Shown piece after piece: positions 46,315-58,592 of a stretch of 64,000 nt of DNA. Both the position numbers and the translations under genes were made by a program. Where the stretch lies: NCBI GenBank assembly GCA_021229015.1, contig CM037783.1, forward strand, positions 5,961,324 through 6,025,323. Direction: 5' to 3'. The stretch comes from Solen grandis. Its lineage: Eukaryota > Mollusca > Bivalvia > Adapedonta > Solenidae. Numbering within the stretch: the first letter of the stretch is position 1; every line of letters begins with the position of its first letter. The notes below the pieces were generated by a model. That model was not told the DNA's origin. It searched no databases and saw nothing but the letters and a program-made list of their open reading frames with translations.

Positions 46315-46530
46315 TATAGAGGTGTATCATAGCGTGTTGCAGGAATGTGACAGCACAATCGTGGTAAGGTGTCTTCTGTTGCAGCAGCCGTCGTGAGGTC
46401 TATCTCTGACTGACATATTTATATTGCGGTGTATCATAGCGTGGTGCAGGAATGTGACAGCACACTGGCTATGTTACCATTTGACAGTCTTCAGGTGACT
46501 GAAATATTGTCAGTGGGACGTCAAAAAAAT
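46315..46530 (+). mobile_element. Family-2 SINE 3' part with internal duplication
   Basis: GGTGTATCATAGCGTG(T/G)TGC and AGGAATGTGACAGCACA occur twice (about 46321 and 46430). They are followed by CTTCAGGTGACTGAAATATT and GTCAGTGGGACGTC, the family-2 tail. Confidence 0.65.
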
Positions 46531-46744
46531 CAAAACATTGTTAATCACAGTCTACTTTAAAACTTGGTATGGTTTAGGTCTTTGGTATAGGTCAGGTAGA
46601 TTTCTGAATTCACGTGAAATTGTACTTGAGTTATTTCCCTTTGACATTTACACCTCATCAATTAGCTATTTAAACCAAAATATGTCTGTTCTTTGATAGC
46701 TTAACAGCTAGTTTTCGGTCGAGACGAATCGCAGCAATGTTTAG

Positions 46745-47655
46745 CACATAGTTTTAAGTTGTCATTTTCTTTCTCCCCCTCCCTATCTGCTCTCCCTCTT
46801 GTTAGTGTCTCTTTTTCCCGTCCCTCTCATAGCTACATAATCTCTCTCTCTCTCGGCATACATATATGATATGTATGTGCATTCTGTGTATATGACCATA
46901 AGCTCTCTCTCTCTCTCTCAATTAGCTAACTCATCACTGCTAAATATACCCATTATAACCAAGCATGCAGGAGATACATACATGTATAAAATATGCATAT
47001 GGAAAACATATCACCGCAGTGATGGAACAACTTTAGACCTAGGGTCATATCACTAATTAGAACGAGATATGTATCCCTTTAAATAAAACAGGTTTTTGTT
47101 AATTTAGGATATCCTCTTTAATATATTGATATCCGGTGATAGTTTTGTCTGTTTTGAGCCTTCGGCAATATCAATAAACGGATTGCATTTTATCATAGAA
47201 ACAACTAGTCTTCGGGACAATTGTTCCCCAAGTAGTATTTAAATGCAAATATCTGCATTTGTATAGATTACGGATGTTAAATGGTCTCTGCCAGTTCAAT
47301 TTAATGTTTAAATGCACCGAACTACTGTAGAGAGCGGGGGACAGAAGCACGGGTCGGGTGCGGGGCTTAGACAGGCGGAGATAGAGGGAGAAAAGAAATA
47401 TGGGTTGGAGCAGAGAGAGGGAGAGAGAGAGTTGGTTTTAGAGAGAGAGCGATTCTCCGTTGGTCTCCTTTTGAGAGAGGGGGCAATACTTTGTTGACTT
47501 CTTCTAAGGGATAGACAGAGAGCAATAGTTTGTTGGCTTCTCATGTGCGTGAGAAAGAGTGGAAGGGGTTAGTATTAAATTTTTGAGAGAGAGATGGAGA
47601 GAGAAAGATATTGTGTTGGTTGGATCAGAGCGAGAGAGAGAAAGGGGGTTTATCT
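46745..47655. repeat. CT-rich tract followed by complementary GA-rich tract
   Basis: Pyrimidine-rich sequence with (CT)n runs fills about 46755-46920. Purine-rich sequence with (GA)n runs fills about 47325-47655. No exon is supported in between. Confidence 0.8.
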
Positions 47656-47701
47656 GTAAATAACCTCTATAACAAGTGCATCTGTATGCATTGTTAACAG
47701 A

Positions 47702-47940
47702 AATCCCGGTGGATGGGGATTAGAGCGTCTGCCCCGGAATCGGGAGGTCATGGGTTCGGTCCCCGGCTGCAAAATACCAGAGTCGTAAAAAGAATGGTAC
47801 TGATATAGCTCATTTGCTTTTTCAACATAAAAGTGGTTGGGCCGGTGTTAGGATAATGTGACTGGATGTATGTCCAGGGCGTGATTCTGCAGTGTAGCAA
47901 TATGTGTTGCTTGTTAACTGTCTTTTCAATGGCACTCACA
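47702..47940 (+). mobile_element. Family-2 SINE with tRNA-like head
   Basis: The head contains GGATTAGAGCGTCTGCCCCG and ATGGGTTCGGTCCCCGGCTG. The body contains CCAGAGTCGTAAAAAGAATG, GTACTGATATAGCTCATTTG, GGTGTTAGGATAATGTGACT and GGGCGTGATTCTGCAGTGTA. The 3' end is shortened. Confidence 0.82.
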
Positions 47941-48960
47941 AATATGCAAATGTGAATAATTCCGATAGTAATATTTGTTTTGTATACTTACCATCCTAAA
48001 CATGTAAAATTGTCAGTCGCACAACCTTAATGTATATTTTTAATCTGTTATTGTGGAATTGCCTTTATATGTAAGAAGAAAGACACGAAGCAAGTAGCAT
48101 TAGACAAGCTTTCCTTATACATAGATCAAACCTTTCCTAGAAAACGCTTTTTATGGAGTCCGTTCATTTTTGAGAAAATTGTCAAAGGTTTGTAATTATG
48201 AAGGAAAAACTATTTAAAAAGGACTGTCACTATGCCAACAAGGAATGTTTTCACAATGTACGCAAACAAGGACTAGACTGCGTCATTGCTCGTTCGGTAA
48301 GTTTCCGCTGCGTTACGTATAGTCCTAGGAAGCTGCTTCAGTGACTGTCAAATCTGACCTAGAAACCATACGTCAGTTGAGTTAACAAGCCACAATGGAA
48401 TTTCTTTGTCTTTAACCAAATGGTCACACTCACAGTCAAAACACAGGATTGTCAGTTCTACTCATCAAAACCATACAAGTTTTCATTAAATTGTATTGTC
48501 CGTAAATTTGCGTGAAAGGCACAACGCACGAATACATGCAACTTGACCCGCTAAATTGTATGGGAAACAATCATCAACTGACAATAAACAAACCGGTACA
48601 ATATGACAAACATATCACCTCCGATGACTCAGCCGCCAAAAATTGGGTACAGAGAGGTTTCAGCAGACGACACTTTGCCAGTGTGCCTGCACGCCTATTT
48701 ATGTAGATCAGCGATCAAAAAGTTAACAACTTGATCTATGATGAAGTGTATACAGCCGTCTATAACATCCATTGTGTAACAATCGACATGGGACAGGCCA
48801 AAAACCCCATCGGGTATTTACTAATACTACACAAACCTACTTACATGTACACGCTTATGTAGCGCAGGTGTGCGTCCGAAACATTGCGGATAATAGCACC
48901 TGTACAAAAAGTAGCAGATTTCATGTAAAATTAGTAAATTACTCACTCTAATCCGAGTGT
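47941..48960. other. Upstream flank of the MAML exon, no gene seen
   Basis: A 64-codon + frame at 48512-48706 has no motif. The segment grows richer in CpG from about 48830 towards the exon. Confidence 0.45.
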
Positions 48961-49393
48961 TTTGATGGGAAACGCGATACACGTGACCCAGATCTGAACA
49001 TGTTCAGTTCATCCCTCCGTCTTCCCACGCAACTTGCCTTACCCCGAGCGACAGTCGACTCGGCCGTAGCTGTAAACGTTCAGTTATGCATTATTTCTTC
49101 TTCCGTACGTGTACAAAGATGGGTTATAGTCGGTAATTGTGGATATTTGACATTTGTTATCGGTTATCTAGTTCCAGAACAGGACTTTAAGTTATATGTG
49201 TATTTGTTTAAAGCAGACGATACAACTCTCCGATTTATTGGAGCTGTGTTTTTAAACATGTCGTCTGCTCACAGTGTAGCGTAATAGGCTTTGTTTGGTA
49301 GTGTGTCCTAGATTCGGATATTCATTGAAATGTAAACACTTTGTTTATTGTTGGTACGGTAAAACAATCAAAATTATTGCTGCAACTGACGGA
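48961..49393 (+). promoter_or_regulatory. Presumed 5' region of the MAML gene
   Basis: This is the segment directly before the start codon. It is more CpG-rich than the surroundings and holds TGGGAA at 48966-48971 (core of the CSL/RBPJ site), CACGTGAC at 48980-48987 (E-box) and the palindrome CTGAACATGTTCAG at 48994-49007. No TATA box or transcript start can be fixed. An in-frame TAG at 49277-49279 limits the coding start. A 94-codon frame (49000-49284) in this segment matches nothing I know and is probably leader or chance. Confidence 0.35.
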
Positions 49394-49645
49394 ATGGGGG
49401 ATATCTTTTCCCCCAAAAGGAGAGATGTCGTAGAGAGGCTCCGACGACGGTTCGAATTTTACCGACGGCGACAAAACGGCGTACAGCAGCGGTATGAATT
49501 CGGACAAAAGGCCATCTATGAACAGGAAAGGCAGAACGCGCTTCTTTTGCGACAAAAGTGGCTCGAAAGTAAAGCTAAGAAGTCATCTAAAAGCAAGACA
49601 AAGTCTGACAACAGTCACCCGGATCACCGGAACCAGATCGTTACG
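49394..49645 (+). CDS. MAML: Mastermind-like Notch co-activator, first coding exon
   Basis: The 84-codon exon encodes the N-terminal domain of Mastermind-like proteins. Residues 13-19 read VERLRRR, followed by FEFYRRRQNGVQQRYE, the acidic QERQNALLLRQKWLESKAKK (about 45-63), and a Lys/Ser-rich end. In the family this stretch is one long kinked helix that lies in the groove between CSL (RBPJ) and the Notch ankyrin repeats in the nucleus and recruits p300 through sequence further downstream. The start ATG has G at -3 and +4, and an in-frame stop lies upstream. The exon ends ACG followed by the donor GTAAGC (49646-49651), phase 0. Only this domain is present here. The transactivation regions, often glutamine-rich in the family, must lie in later exons, none of which I find within the next 14 kb. 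The domain match is by motif and is strong; which member of the family cannot be said. Confidence 0.88.
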
Positions 49646-49935
49646 GTAAGCTTTCAATATACAAGTAATCACCATTTTCTCGCCTACTGCTTTCGATTCT
49701 GTTTGACAGTGTGTACCGAGATTAGATGCTAACAGCAATCGGTCTACACAGCGTAGTGGGTCCGTCCGATGGAGCGAGTTGACCAATCAGAGAGCTTGAG
49801 ACCAGCACCGTATTTCAATAATTGTCAGCGATGTGTAACTAAATTTAACATGATCTGTTCGAGGCTCAGAAATTTGTTAGTGTTAATGCAGATAATAAGG
49901 AAAGGAAATTGTAGAGGCCTCAGAAGTGACGCGCT
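49646..49935 (+). other. Start of MAML intron 1
   Basis: Begins with GTAAGC. The coding frame continues by chance to a stop at 49730-49732 with non-conserved sequence, which supports splicing at 49645. Confidence 0.7.
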
Positions 49936-50035
49936 NNNNNNNNNNNNNNNNNNNNNNNNNNNNNNNNNNNNNNNNNNNNNNNNNNNNNNNNNNNNNNNNN
50001 NNNNNNNNNNNNNNNNNNNNNNNNNNNNNNNNNNN
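49936..50035. other. 100-N assembly gap
   Basis: Exactly 100 Ns, the usual placeholder for a gap of unknown size. The sequence resumes inside a fold-back MITE. Confidence 0.99.
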
Positions 50036-50131
50036 CTACGTCTTGGACCACTTAACCTATAATGAAACATTAGGAAACATTGGTTATCTCGGTGAAATGT
50101 CATGAGGTCCGAAATGTAGCGGAACCATTTA
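50036..50131. mobile_element. Truncated fold-back MITE beside the gap
   Basis: CTACGTCTTGGACCACTTAA, TAGGAAACATTGGTTATCTC, CATGAGGTCCGAAATGTAGC and GGAACCATT match the element at 14788. Its left end would fall within the Ns. Confidence 0.85.
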
Positions 50132-50286
50132 AATCCTTAGATATCAATTGTGTGCTTATATAGTGTATTCTAAAAATCATACAGGAAATTCTCGAATGCC
50201 AAAACTAAACGGTACATTTGCGTATTTACGATTTGTAAACACATTTAATAGATGTGAGCAATACTAATAACTTTAAAGTACATGTA

Positions 50287-50522
50287 GCGGTTACAGTCGT
50301 GGACTACAAATCTCTCAGCTCCTCACCGCTGTGAGTTCGAATCCCGGTAGGGACTTCGGATTTTTCATGTGAGGAAGCATTCCAGATGGCTTGCAGTAGG
50401 TCGGTGGTTCTACCCGGGTACCTCTGTGTACTCGGGGTTTTCCTCCACCTGTAATTAGCTGGACGTCGCTATATGATTGAAATACTATCGCTGCGACGGT
50501 AAACTCCAAACAACAACAACAA
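50287..50522 (+). mobile_element. Complete family-1 SINE with 13-bp target duplication
   Basis: TAAAGTACATGTA flanks it at 50274-50286 and 50523-50535. The head is tRNA-like with B box GTGAGTTCGAATCCCGG. The body contains GGTTCTACCCGGGTACC, TTTTCCTCCACCTGTAATTA, GCTGGACGTCGCTATATGAT and an (AAC)n tail. A well-preserved copy, apparently inside the MAML intron. Confidence 0.92.
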
Positions 50523-50539
50523 TAAAGTACATGTAATAA

Positions 50540-53500
50540 GAAATTAGATAATTTCATTCAAGAATCAAGCTATGTCCGGGAAAGTTGTGCAAGAAAACGT
50601 TACTGTTAGGAACAATGTTTAACAGCAGAAAATAAATGTTTTTGTGAGTTTAATTTTGTGTAAATGTAAACATCTGCTCTAATCTTTTTTAAGTTCAATA
50701 ATGGTTTTCAGGTAATAAAATTTTTTTTTTTTTAACTTTTTTTTTGGATTCACTGAATGTAAAAAAATTAAAATATTCGCTATCGTGCAATATCTGTATG
50801 CATATTTCATGAATATAAATATTCAAAACGAAGCTTGTCTTTTTTAACTAGCTTTTAAGGTTATTTTCAACCTATTTAACGTGTGTTTTTTTCTGTTAGA
50901 TTTATTACAAAAACTAGTCACTGAATTGGAATAAAGTTTAATGGGGCAAGCTGGCATGGAAATAAATACTGTGATAAGGTCTATGAAGATGATCGGGGGT
51001 CAAGATATTATTATGTGATTTTTATATTCATTATAAATGTAAAATAACCGTTGATTGCAGTAAACCCTCTTGGCATATCTCTTGTTTTTTCTTGTTAATT
51101 CGAAATTTATCAAATTAATGTCCCGCAGTGCGGTGGGTCGATTTTTTTTTCTTTCAATCAAAATAAATCTATCAAACTAAGGCAACAATACATTAACATT
51201 TCAATAAAAAAAAAACACCTTTTTTCACAAAACATAACCCTCGCAGCATCTGCTAAATATCGGGTTAGGATCTCTATTATGAACCGGGGCAGATATTCAG
51301 CTATTCTGGAAAATGCTAACGGAATAAAAATCATGAATAACAGATGAAGATGAGAAAGAATTTTTTGAATTTTAAACTAAAAGACTGAATTTTCTTTGGT
51401 TTAAGGAGGCCGGGTTCGTGCTTGATAAGGTTTTCATTGTGGTGATTAGGTTAAGTTGGAGAGCGAGGTAGAACTGCGCGCTGAGCGGGTATAAAAAAGT
51501 CCGGCGCATTTATTATATCATTGATGCCGCAAGGAAAACAGTGACTTCTTGCATGTACTTTTTTTTAAATGAAATTTGAAAACATGCAACGGAGTAGTCA
51601 AACAGTTAAAATATGAACAGCTTATTTGAAAATGTGTAAGTAACAACCAACGTGTTCATTTATATGAGCCAAATTGATAAATGGACAGCCAATAAAAGAA
51701 GTTAAAATAGTCACATGATCATAGCTGACGGTACCACCATAATTATAAGGTAATCTTAAAGATAAGCTATGTTTAAGGTGTGTTCGCGTCGATAGGGGAA
51801 GAACTACTAATTTCGAGAATAATTAAATTCCCAGAAACGTTTTTGAAGTGAAGAATAGGTTAATTGATTGTTACACCTCTGTGGGATGTACCTGATACAT
51901 TTCCGGGGATTCCCTGACAAAAGTAACCTTTAAATCTTAATTCAAGACTTTGAAGTCGCCCATCTTCAATGATCGACATTCATGACTCACATCTTTCGAT
52001 CTTGTACAAAATCTCGTCGGGAGGCGTATACAGCGCCACCTAGTTGTTTACAAGCGCCGCCAGTATCACGACATGGGTGATACTTCAGTCCAGTGTTCTT
52101 CACTTCAACACGTCAACTGAATTGACCATTCATATCGTATTTTGTCCGTAATTATACGTCTTTCAGCTAACTAGATAAAGTACTTTCTTGTTTATGGTTC
52201 CTCCTTTATAGACGAGGATAAGTAAACATCAAGTAACCTTGCATCACATTCACCCGACGTTTGATTAGTGTCGGAAAACAGTTATTCTTCGTTCAGATGT
52301 GAATGACTATCCGGTGTGTTTGAAGCCAGAAATTAATATATATAAGACGAGTCAGTGAGGGCCTCATATGTCATGCATCCTTATCGTGTGAAATTGGGCG
52401 TATGATAGAGTTTTATATCACTGAAACAAATATATTGTCATTTCACAAGGATCAGACAAGTGAACGTAAGTGATACTGTAGTATGATTTAATTCAGTAAT
52501 AATTTTCCCACGTGAAAAATTCAGGTGATTTTGTGTCTCACAACCCATAAACAACAAAATAAGAATAAAAAAATCATGAGTCCTAATGTTGCGCTTAGCA
52601 TTAACTGGAACAGTAAAGGAGAAAGTGTGGAATTTGGAACCGTTTTATTGCTTTCCCTCATCAAATGGATCTTGTAGCTGTAGCGGTGAGGGCCGAACGA
52701 CATAATTTTATTTGCCATATTTGTGTCAGATTAACCAAGGGCACATTACATGCCAGAGGTGCGTGAACTGCTGCACTTCACTGCTTTACGTCGAACAATT
52801 CATTCGTAGCATTTTCATTGATATTTTTTCTCGCCTACGCAAACAGGTGCACGTATATTTTCCCGCTAGAGGGCATTTGGATATTCGCAATCGGTTACAA
52901 TATGTTGCGTTGTAAACGACAACGCAACATTAAAAGGAAGGTTTTTATTATATTTTTCAAAATAAAAATGGCTCAGTCATTCAAACATTGTTCTATATTG
53001 GTGATACATTTGGCAATTTAAAAAAGATGGGATATTCTGTTATAACATTACCTCTAGTAAATCATTTTACAATCTTTAATATGTTAGACACATCATTTAA
53101 ATTCACGCTATATTTATACTTGAAGGCATGGCTAGACATACTTCCTTTGAAAGTTATTACTGAGTATCTCAATAAGCCTTATTTTAATGACTTATCCTGG
53201 TTCAATGGAAGCGTTTACGATCATTTGATTATTTAATAGATTGATTAATTAATGATTTTAAACTAATATCGTGTGTTCGATACCAGGTTTCAAGAAACCT
53301 CCCAAGACGCTTTGTATTGATGTACACCAGGAATCACCGAAAAGGATTAGTTCAAGTTGCAAAAAGTTTTTTTTTAATCGACGAATAAGAAATAAGTTGA
53401 AAATATGAAAAATTAAATTGGTTTGAAATTATTCACTGTCTATACAGACTCCATAGATCACAAGAGGTTCCCTTTAGTATTGAACCACATGTGTCATTAA

Positions 53501-54654
53501 TTTTAAACCCATCATGATTTAACTACTGGCTTCAATGCCCCCCTTTTAACCCAGCTTAAATCAATATCGGTCGAAAGTCGCCATTCGTTCTATTGCGAAA
53601 AGCATTTATTTAGCCGTAAGGATTTCAATTTTCCAATTAAGGTACAACAGAGAATAATTTTAACAAAGAAAATCATATCATCAGCAATGATTGTGGTATT
53701 TAAACAGATTATGAGGCTCAAGTTCACAGATCGATGTGTTTTTTCCACATAATGACCTTGCAATTACATGGAATAGCATGAACCAACTATAAACACTTAT
53801 GTAAGTTATTTCTCAACCTTTCGTGCCACATACAAGCGATTATTTTAAATAAGTCAAACATTTAACTCAAAGTACGCGTGAAATTGGGAAGAACAGTTCA
53901 GATTTCAAGATTGACTTTTTTCCAAGCCAGCATTGTGTTTAAGAGGTTATAAACATGTAATCACCATTGTTGATGATCAGTATCGTAGCGAGGGATCAAG
54001 TTATAACACTGGAAATTTGGGTAACTCGATACAATGTCAGGACAATGGACTTCAATCCATTGATGGATCTCTACGTCTGGAGTCAGCTGACATTTGAGAA
54101 TACGGGGGAACCCAAAATTGCTCTGTTAAACGTAAACACAACAAGATGGCGCTATCAAATGCCCGCAAGGAACATCTCAAACATTTCGCCATTTTTCTGA
54201 TTTGCATATTTAGTCTCGTCAGGGGCATTTTTTTTAATTTCGGAAGCTTGTATATTTTATTACAAGTTTTTGCAGCACATAGTTCTTAATTCGTGTTTTT
54301 TACATGCAATAAAAATGCAATAAAGCAAATCAAACTGTTTCTGCCGGTACCAGACTCTGATATGGATGTTCTGATCACTGACCCCGGGTACGTGACAGTA
54401 TGTTCCTCCAGGGGCCCGGCAGCGGTCCAGACATTTAGAAACACACTGCATGCATCGTGCAGTTGGCCAGTCGCAGAGTGAATATCGGTATAGTTATATG
54501 TAATGCCTTCAAATTAGATACCATTTTTTGAATCTTAGTTCATCATGTGTAAATTAGAAATTAGTTTTCGAGACCGACAATAATTTCACTCTACAACGTT
54601 CAGTTTTTAAATAAAGTGCACGTTATTCAAAACAAAAATAAAATAAAACAAACA
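50540..54654. other. Presumed MAML intron, no second exon seen
   Basis: AT-rich with several T- and A-runs. Short + frames around 52712-53236 and 53967-54200 lack motifs and splice support. Confidence 0.45.
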
Positions 54655-54800
54655 AGATTTATAACGCTTTGGTCCCCCAGATGACTGTTGATCCCAAAGT
54701 TGTAGGTTCAAGCAAGAGTCTTTCATGACTTTCCCAGGCGCTAAGTACTGGCCCAACACGGGAACCGTCCATGTGGATTATCCTACATTATGAGAAATTG
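54655..54800 (+). mobile_element. Diverged SINE, family 3
   Basis: GGTCCCCCAGATGACTGTTG, TTGTAGGTTCAAGCAAGAGT and CCCAGGCGCTAAGTACTGGC parallel the copy at 22645. Confidence 0.5.
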
Positions 54801-56265
54801 TTTCATAATCGAACTGAATGGAAATAAAGTTATTAAGAGAAGCAACAACTTATTTCTAACGTTGTCATGGTGATGTTGATGACGTCAGACCGTATTACAC
54901 GCATGCGAAATACGAGAACAATTCTACACTCAGCATGAGTATTAAGCGTTAACTGGTCAACTTCTTTTTCTAGGTATGACTTCATTCATGTATTCACAAT
55001 GCATCTTGGTTGACTGTCTTCATGACATTTCTGCAGTATTATTTTGAGTATATCTTGGACACTCAATCTTTTTTTTGCCTTCCCCTCCAGCTGGGGATTT
55101 CCTATTGCAGTCGACTTTGTTTAATAAATATGTTTGATATCACTTTTCTTGTTAAAACAGTAAGTAATGCATTAGCTGATTTTATGTCCCTAAAGATCAA
55201 AGTTAAAAAATGGGTATTTTGGTGACAAAGATCAGTTATTTGGTTATTGCTGTTTAATTTATCCATTTCAAAATAGATTGAGGACCAACTTTGGTGGACC
55301 TCACTAGGACACTATCAAGCTACACTCACTAGTAACGGCTACGGAAATTACCGGAAATTAACGATGGTTATAGAGGTGAAGTACCCTGGGAACCGGAATG
55401 AAAGCAAGTCTACAGCTTCCATTCATATATGAAATATATTATCCAAAAAAGAGCCGTGACCAATTTGATACTTAGCGTGATATACTGTACATACATATGC
55501 ACATAACACAATAACATCATTTACAACAAGTCGCTAGAACAGTAAGGAGCATTTTTCATTTCTCCTTTGTTGACTGACTCCTTGTGACCCCCCGAGGTCT
55601 AGATAATTGTAGTCTGAGCGGGTAATGAGTTCTTTAACCTCCCAAAACAGTGGTTGGTTCCGGTTATAACGTTATAGGCCTCGTGAACGTGATGTGTGAT
55701 TTTCATTGAAACTAGTGCACGTGTGTTTATAATGCGGACGATTCAAATGAATGAATGAATAAATGATATGTGAATTGCACGTCGGTATGTCAATTTATGT
55801 GTCGTTTATTTTCATCGAGAGGTATGGTTGCTTTCCTATATCTTCCGTATTTATCGGCCTGGCTCGCTCGATATCTGTTTACGATGCACCTTTATATCGT
55901 GAAATCATGTGATATCGCAATAATGCGATGATCGATACATGCAATTACAATGTACTTATCTTACATTTATGTGGATTTCTTCGCTATCCTAATAAGAAGC
56001 GACGATTTCTTTGGTAAGCTTACATTTACTTATCAAAACGACGGATCAAGTTGATCGTCCCCAAAATACTGTCGGGACGTAAAACCCAAACAAACAGAAA
56101 CAAACAAACAAATTGCACGAGAAGAGAGAGAGAGATATGGGCGTTATCATTCAATATTAAAGCACAGTCTGTTTATTGGTTAAGCGTCCTACTCATTATG
56201 AGATAGCTCTACTTGAGATATCTACTTCGTGAACAATGGTCAGCTGGAAGTTGTGTGTCGATTAA
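54801..56265. other. Presumed intron with a SINE tail
   Basis: At about 56062-56112, AAAATACTGTCGGGACGTAA followed by AACCCAAACAAAC is a bare family-2 3' tail. No exon was seen in the stretch. Confidence 0.5.
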
Positions 56266-56499
56266 CCCTTTCCCTCATATAGACTCATTTTGACGCCCTC
56301 AATAGGTATCACATAAAGCCTGATCTGCAGAAAACCACAATTATACCTTACCAAATTTAATTACAAAATCCTCATTTCCAGACCACTGAGGAGCAGCGAA
56401 CAGCATAAAACCTGATCAGCCTGCGAGTTACTCGCGGGCTGATCTGGTTTTATGCTGTTCGCATAGGTCTTTTCATGGTGTCCTCTATGAGGGAAAGGG
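56266..56499 (+). mobile_element. 234-bp TTAA MITE, copy 3
   Basis: TTAA at 56262-56265 and 56500-56503, with the same CCCTTTCCCTCATA ends and internal hairpin as copies 1 and 2. The length is identical and the sequence nearly so, and all three lie in the same orientation. Confidence 0.92.
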
Positions 56500-56503
56500 T
56501 TAA

Positions 56504-58435
56504 TTTCTCAATTTAACTGTTGAATTTATTTTCATTAATGACTTGGTTCGCGGTTTCATTTGGTGATTGACGGATTGGGAACTAAGAGTATTTTCTAGAG
56601 CGCGAGGGCATCGAAATTTGTGTTTTCTCTGAGAGTAACATAAGCATACATACTGACAAAATGTATACTTATGTCTATGATAACTGGGCGTTTGCGGATC
56701 CCACCCTAGTCTCCAAAGCCGTCTACGATACCTATGAACGTGCGTATGAATACATAATCCATGTCGATAAATGCGGACTGGTTTCATTTATCATTCATTT
56801 TATCGCCAGATTTGTCCCACTAACCATATGATCTCATAACATGAACATTAAACATAGCAATAATTGATATGCGATAATATCTGCTGATTTTTTTTTTAAA
56901 TTTAACATATACAAATACACGAAGTGTATTGTCAGGCCATGCCCAAAGTTTGCAAGCTTAATTCTTATTACATAAGTTGTGCCACAGCTGTATTTTGACG
57001 TGAATGTGCTGGTGAAAATTTGTTGGTAATAATTGAGTGAATAATGCCTTAATGCATGTCTGCATTATAGGGGATATAAGGATTTTATAAGTCCTTCTAT
57101 CATTCCTTTTTTCTTTTATATATGGGAATGGCCTTTATGTAGTTGTGTGAACTTGTGGTCAACCCCTCTTGTCATTTGTACAGTATATAGATACTGTTTT
57201 GTGCATTTGGTATTGTTTTGTGTATTTTGTAAATAACAATAAAAAAATGTTAAAACTAAACCAGAGCTATTTATGGGTATTAAAGGAATAAAAATGGCAT
57301 TACCAACATGCAGTGTTTGTTAAGAATTTAAAAAATAATAAATAAATAAAGTGAGTGTGAAATACTTCTTAGCACTACGCAGTGTTGATAGATCAGGACC
57401 CTGTATATTGAAACTTTATATTTGACATTGAATGTATATATGAAATAATGCAGAGTCCCGTTTAATTCATTTTCTTGGTTTTACTTCTGAATTTAAATCG
57501 AGTTTTTTTTTAAGACATCACCACTCAAAACAAACAAATAACTTAATTATTTATGAGAGAAATTACAAGCGCCAATTTAAGATAACGTTAAGATACCATG
57601 GCAGGCACACCGGAAGTAATATTCGGATACATTTTGTACTGGAAGCGAACAGTGCTGCCACCTGTTGGGTGGATCTTATCACATCTTAGCGCGCGGAATA
57701 TCTCTTTCTGATATCTTCTTTAATCTACACTGCGTCACCGTATCCAATGAAGCTGTTCTGATTTATGGAAATTTAAAAACACTGCGATAATTGAAATTGA
57801 TGATGTTTTGATATTTGACGTGCAAGTCTTCAACAAGGCATCTCCGTGTGATATACATCTAACCGCTGTATAATTCTAACTCGAATAGGAAAGCGGCAGG
57901 TTCATCGCTATCGTCTTGCAGAACAGTAAAACATTGCCAATCTCAGAAGATCTATTTTCCGAAAAAAAGGAGTATGTTTTATTATCCAGATAAGTTAGAT
58001 ATCGCCGTTTACAAGCTGATTGATATAAACACTGTAGTTTTCGACGAAGCGTGAAGGTAGATGTTCTTGTTAGACAGAGGAGGAGGGGGGAGGGATCCCA
58101 TCCACAGGGTACAGAACTTCTCTTCCACACAGATAATGCTTTTATTTTTCAAGATTTTATGAATCAAGAAAATTGGACTGTTCGAGACCAGAACTGGCAA
58201 GCTCCTATCTGCTTAATCTGGCAAATCAAGAAAATAATTGCTCTGCGGGTTGCTTGATTTGGTTGGTGTCTTCTCTTGTCGAGCAATGAAGGTTTCAATT
58301 AGACGCACGGGATTATGTAAGTGCACGTCAGTCTACTTTGGAGCCATAATTTTAATTGAACATTTGACGTTCGCTGGCATTTCTACTTATTTATGTCTGC
58401 TTGAATTGTAGGTTCTTAAACAAATTAAAAATCAC
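56504..58435. other. Presumed intron, no gene seen
   Basis: AT-rich; several short frames without motifs. An A-rich stretch near 57325-57350 is the only simple sequence. Confidence 0.45.
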
Positions 58436-58592
58436 AATCATTAATCGTCATTATTATCATCGTCATCGTTACCATCGTTTTCATCATAACCATTATCATC
58501 GTCATCGTTACCATCGTTCTCATCGTAACCATTATCATCGTCATCGTTACCATCGTTCTCATCGTAACCATTATCATCGTCGTCGTCGTAAT
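58436..58592. repeat. 39-bp tandem array, about 3.5 units
   Basis: ATTATCATCGTCATCGTTAC plus CATCGTTCTCATCGTAACC repeats, itself built from smaller ATC-type words. Frames through it on both strands (His/Arg-rich and Met/Thr-rich) are artefacts of the triplet period. Confidence 0.93.
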
